From: an uncultured bacterium
GTDB lineage: Bacteria; Bacteroidota; Bacteroidia; Chitinophagales; CAIODY01
DNA length: 7,607 bases
NCBI GenBank assembly: GCA_903871715.1
Contig: CAIQHW010000174.1
Location: 1-7,607 of the forward strand
Direction: 5' to 3'
The notes below the pieces were generated by a model. That model saw only the letters and a list, made by a program, of their open reading frames with translations, searched no databases and was not told the origin of the DNA. This document shows, piece after piece, positions 6,369 to 7,607 of this stretch. A program made the translations under genes and the position numbers. Position 1 is the stretch's first letter, and every line of letters begins with the position of its first letter.

Positions 6369-7367
6369 TTACACCAATTTTCTTCCCACAGCACCACCAA
6401 CAATTTTTAAATCAGTTATCAATTTTGTAAAAGTTGAAAAATCTAATTGTTGCGAAGCATCGCTTTTTGCTTTTGCAGGCGTGGGATGCACTTCAATCAA
6501 CATACCGTCGCAACCGAATGCCATAGAGGCTTTCGCCAAATCTGGCACACCATAACTATAACCCATCGCATGGCTTGGGTCTAAAACTACTGGCAAATTG
6601 GTGTGATATTTTAAATACGCTGCGCCACACAAATCGAAGGTAAAACGAGTTTTGGTTTCAAAAGTTCTGATGCCTCGTTCACACAAGATCACGTTTGGAT
6701 TTCCCTTACTTAAAACAAACTCAGCAGCTTGCACAAACTCTTGCAACGTGCTGCCAAAGCCACGTTTAATCAAAATTGGTTTTCGGCTTTGCCCACATAA
6801 TTCCAACACACTCACGTCATACATTGCCTTTGCTCCAATTTGAATAATATCAGCCACATCAATTACTTCTTTAGCATGGCTTAAATTTTTTACTTCGGTT
6901 ATGATGCTCAACTTATATTTTTGGCGCACTTTATCCAACAGTTCTAATCCCTCTAAACCCAAGCCCTGAAAAGTATAGGGCGATGTTCGAGGCTTAAATG
7001 CACCAGCTCGAAAAGTGCTAATACCAAGCCCAGCAATGTATTCAGCACATTCAATAATTTGCGATTCAGATTCAACAGCACATGGACCAGCCATCATAGC
7101 GGTGTGTAGGCTGTTGCCACCAATTTCAACATCACCCCATTTTACGGTTCTAACCTTATCTAAATATTTTCTGCCAGCTAATTGAATATCAGTTTCTGTT
7201 TCAAAGAACTCTTCTACAAATTCGAGTGATTCTTTTTTGGGTTTTTTTATGGATGAAGAAGTAACCACAATCCAACGATTATTGTCTTGAAATAAAATGG
7301 CATCATGGTCTTCGGCTACTTGTTGGGCTTGGGTTTCAGAAACTTTATTCTTTAAATGTAAAATCAT
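6369..7367 (-). CDS. aroF: 3-deoxy-7-phosphoheptulonate (DAHP) synthase, type I-beta
   Basis: A 332-residue enzyme condensing phosphoenolpyruvate and erythrose 4-phosphate to DAHP, the first step towards chorismate and aromatic amino acids, in the cytosol. The catalytic barrel begins near residue 88: AGPCAVES (Cys96), FRAGAFKPRTSPYTFQG (119-135), KRGFGST (201-207), ERGIRTFE (230-237), DPSHAMG (263-269), IEVHP (Glu292) and KSDASQQL (Asp303). Cys96, His266, Glu292 and Asp303 keep the same spacing as the four metal ligands of the Thermotoga-type enzyme. Residues 1 to about 70 correspond to the ferredoxin-like regulatory domain that mediates Tyr/Phe feedback in that type, but it is poorly conserved and lacks much of the glycine pattern, so inhibition cannot be assumed. 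No chorismate mutase domain is fused. The ATG at 7367-7365 begins MILHLKN as expected. Family symbols vary (aroF, aroA, aroG), so the symbol is tentative. Confidence 0.93.
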   Translation of the reverse strand: MILHLKNKVSETQAQQVAEDHDAILFQDNNRWIVVTSSSIKKPKKESLEFVEEFFETETDIQLAGRKYLDKVRTVKWGDVEIGGNSLHTAMMAGPCAVESESQIIECAEYIAGLGISTFRAGAFKPRTSPYTFQGLGLEGLELLDKVRQKYKLSIITEVKNLSHAKEVIDVADIIQIGAKAMYDVSVLELCGQSRKPILIKRGFGSTLQEFVQAAEFVLSKGNPNVILCERGIRTFETKTRFTFDLCGAAYLKYHTNLPVVLDPSHAMGYSYGVPDLAKASMAFGCDGMLIEVHPTPAKAKSDASQQLDFSTFTKLITDLKIVGGAVGRKLV

Positions 7368-7409
7368 GTTTTATAAAATTGAAAAGAAAAATAGAACAAC
7401 AACCATCAT

Positions 7410-7417
7410 CAAAAATA
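7410..7417 (-). promoter_or_regulatory. Alternative -7 promoter box for the DAHP synthase gene
   Basis: The minus strand reads TATTTTTG (TAnnTTTG), 42 bases upstream of the ATG. A TTTG stands 18 bases further upstream (7439-7436), giving the better -33/-7 pair of the two candidates in front of this gene. Confidence 0.4.
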
Positions 7418-7435
7418 GTTTCAAAAAATGGTTTG

Positions 7436-7443
7436 CAAATGTA
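7436..7443 (-). promoter_or_regulatory. Candidate -7 promoter box for the DAHP synthase gene
   Basis: The minus strand reads TACATTTG within CCTACATTTGC, the identical 11-mer found at the promoter of the radical SAM gene (1396-1386). It would give a leader of about 60 bases. Its last four bases coincide with the -33 TTTG of the alternative promoter, so only one of the two may be real. Confidence 0.4.
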
Positions 7444-7514
7444 GGATGCTGAATGAATTTATTTGAGTAAATAAATTTTCGTTGCAAATTTTTATTTCTA
7501 AAACTAAATGATTG

Positions 7515-7542
7515 CAAAAATATTTTCACAAAAATATTTTCA
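7515..7542. repeat. Two exact tandem 14-bp units, each with the palindrome AAAATATTTT
   Basis: CAAAAATATTTTCA occurs twice with no gap (7515-7528 and 7529-7542). Each unit contains the perfect 10-bp palindrome AAAATATTTT. The array ends 18 bases upstream of the tRNA -7 box, covering the position of the -33 element and just beyond. It may be a protein-binding site or an A/T-tract UP-like element, or chance in AT-rich DNA. Confidence 0.7.
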
Positions 7543-7560
7543 AAATCACATAGATAGTAC

Positions 7561-7568
7561 TACTTTTG
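7561..7568 (+). promoter_or_regulatory. Bacteroidota -7 promoter box for the tRNA gene
   Basis: TACTTTTG matches TAnnTTTG and is followed by C, the common extended form. It ends 12 bases before the mature tRNA 5' end, leaving a short leader to be removed by RNase P. TTTTC at 7537-7541 sits near the expected -33 position. Confidence 0.6.
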
Positions 7569-7580
7569 CCGCCCCAAATG

Positions 7581-7607
7581 GTGGGTGTAGCTCAGCTGGT
7601 TAGAGCG
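7581..7607 (+). tRNA. tRNA gene, 5' part only; probably tRNA-His
   Basis: GTGGGTG is the 5' acceptor strand, followed by TA at positions 8-9, D-stem GCTC, the loop AGCTGGTTA and the return GAGC. The window ends there, so the anticodon is not visible. The acceptor start GTGG, preceded by a G at 7580 that would serve as the extra G-1 of tRNA-His, favours histidine. Other tRNAs share the D-arm, so the isotype is an inference. Confidence 0.88.

Noticed and set aside
7368..7580. Small protein gene or riboswitch between DAHP synthase and the tRNA
   Set aside because: No plausible coding frame or conserved RNA fold such as a T-box was recognisable; only promoter boxes and the AT-rich tandem repeat are visible.

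Overview
The window is AT-rich chromosomal DNA from a member of the Bacteroidota, probably of the Chitinophagales/Sphingobacteriia kind. Three things point there: a MurF-alanine racemase fusion typical of that phylum, repeated upstream matches to the Bacteroidota -7 promoter box TAnnTTTG, and gene starts without Shine-Dalgarno sequences. The phylum call is firm; the order is a guess.

Layout from left to right. A minus-strand B12-binding radical SAM protein (DUF4080 type) runs off the left end. It is divergent from a plus-strand arginase. After the arginase comes a small minus-strand hicB-hicA toxin-antitoxin module, then a long minus-strand murF-alr fusion gene for peptidoglycan precursor synthesis. 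A plus-strand VIT1/CCC1-type iron/manganese transporter follows, convergent with a minus-strand type I-beta DAHP synthase (first step of the shikimate pathway). The first 27 bases of a tRNA gene, probably tRNA-His, lie at the right edge with a good promoter in front. Apart from hicBA and the domain fusion, the genes are unrelated single transcription units, and no gap exceeds 300 bases.

The most notable structure is around hicBA. The last 57 bases of the arginase region (2393-2449) recur at 2944-3000, on the far side of the module, in the same orientation. The copies differ at only three positions, and all three are synonymous in the arginase frame. The second copy ends in an intact TGA just 2 bases before the stop codon of the convergent murF-alr gene. 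The simplest reading is that arginase and murF-alr were once directly convergent neighbours, and that an approximately 550-bp hicBA segment was inserted at the arginase 3' end, bringing (or duplicating) a replacement gene end. This resembles, in miniature, how integrative elements restore the 3' end of their target gene, but no recombinase is visible.

A second oddity is that the hicA toxin frame is intact through its catalytic motif and C-terminus but has no ATG, GTG, TTG or CTG codon between its upstream in-frame stop and its conserved start region. The toxin may therefore be silenced, or it may use a non-standard start.
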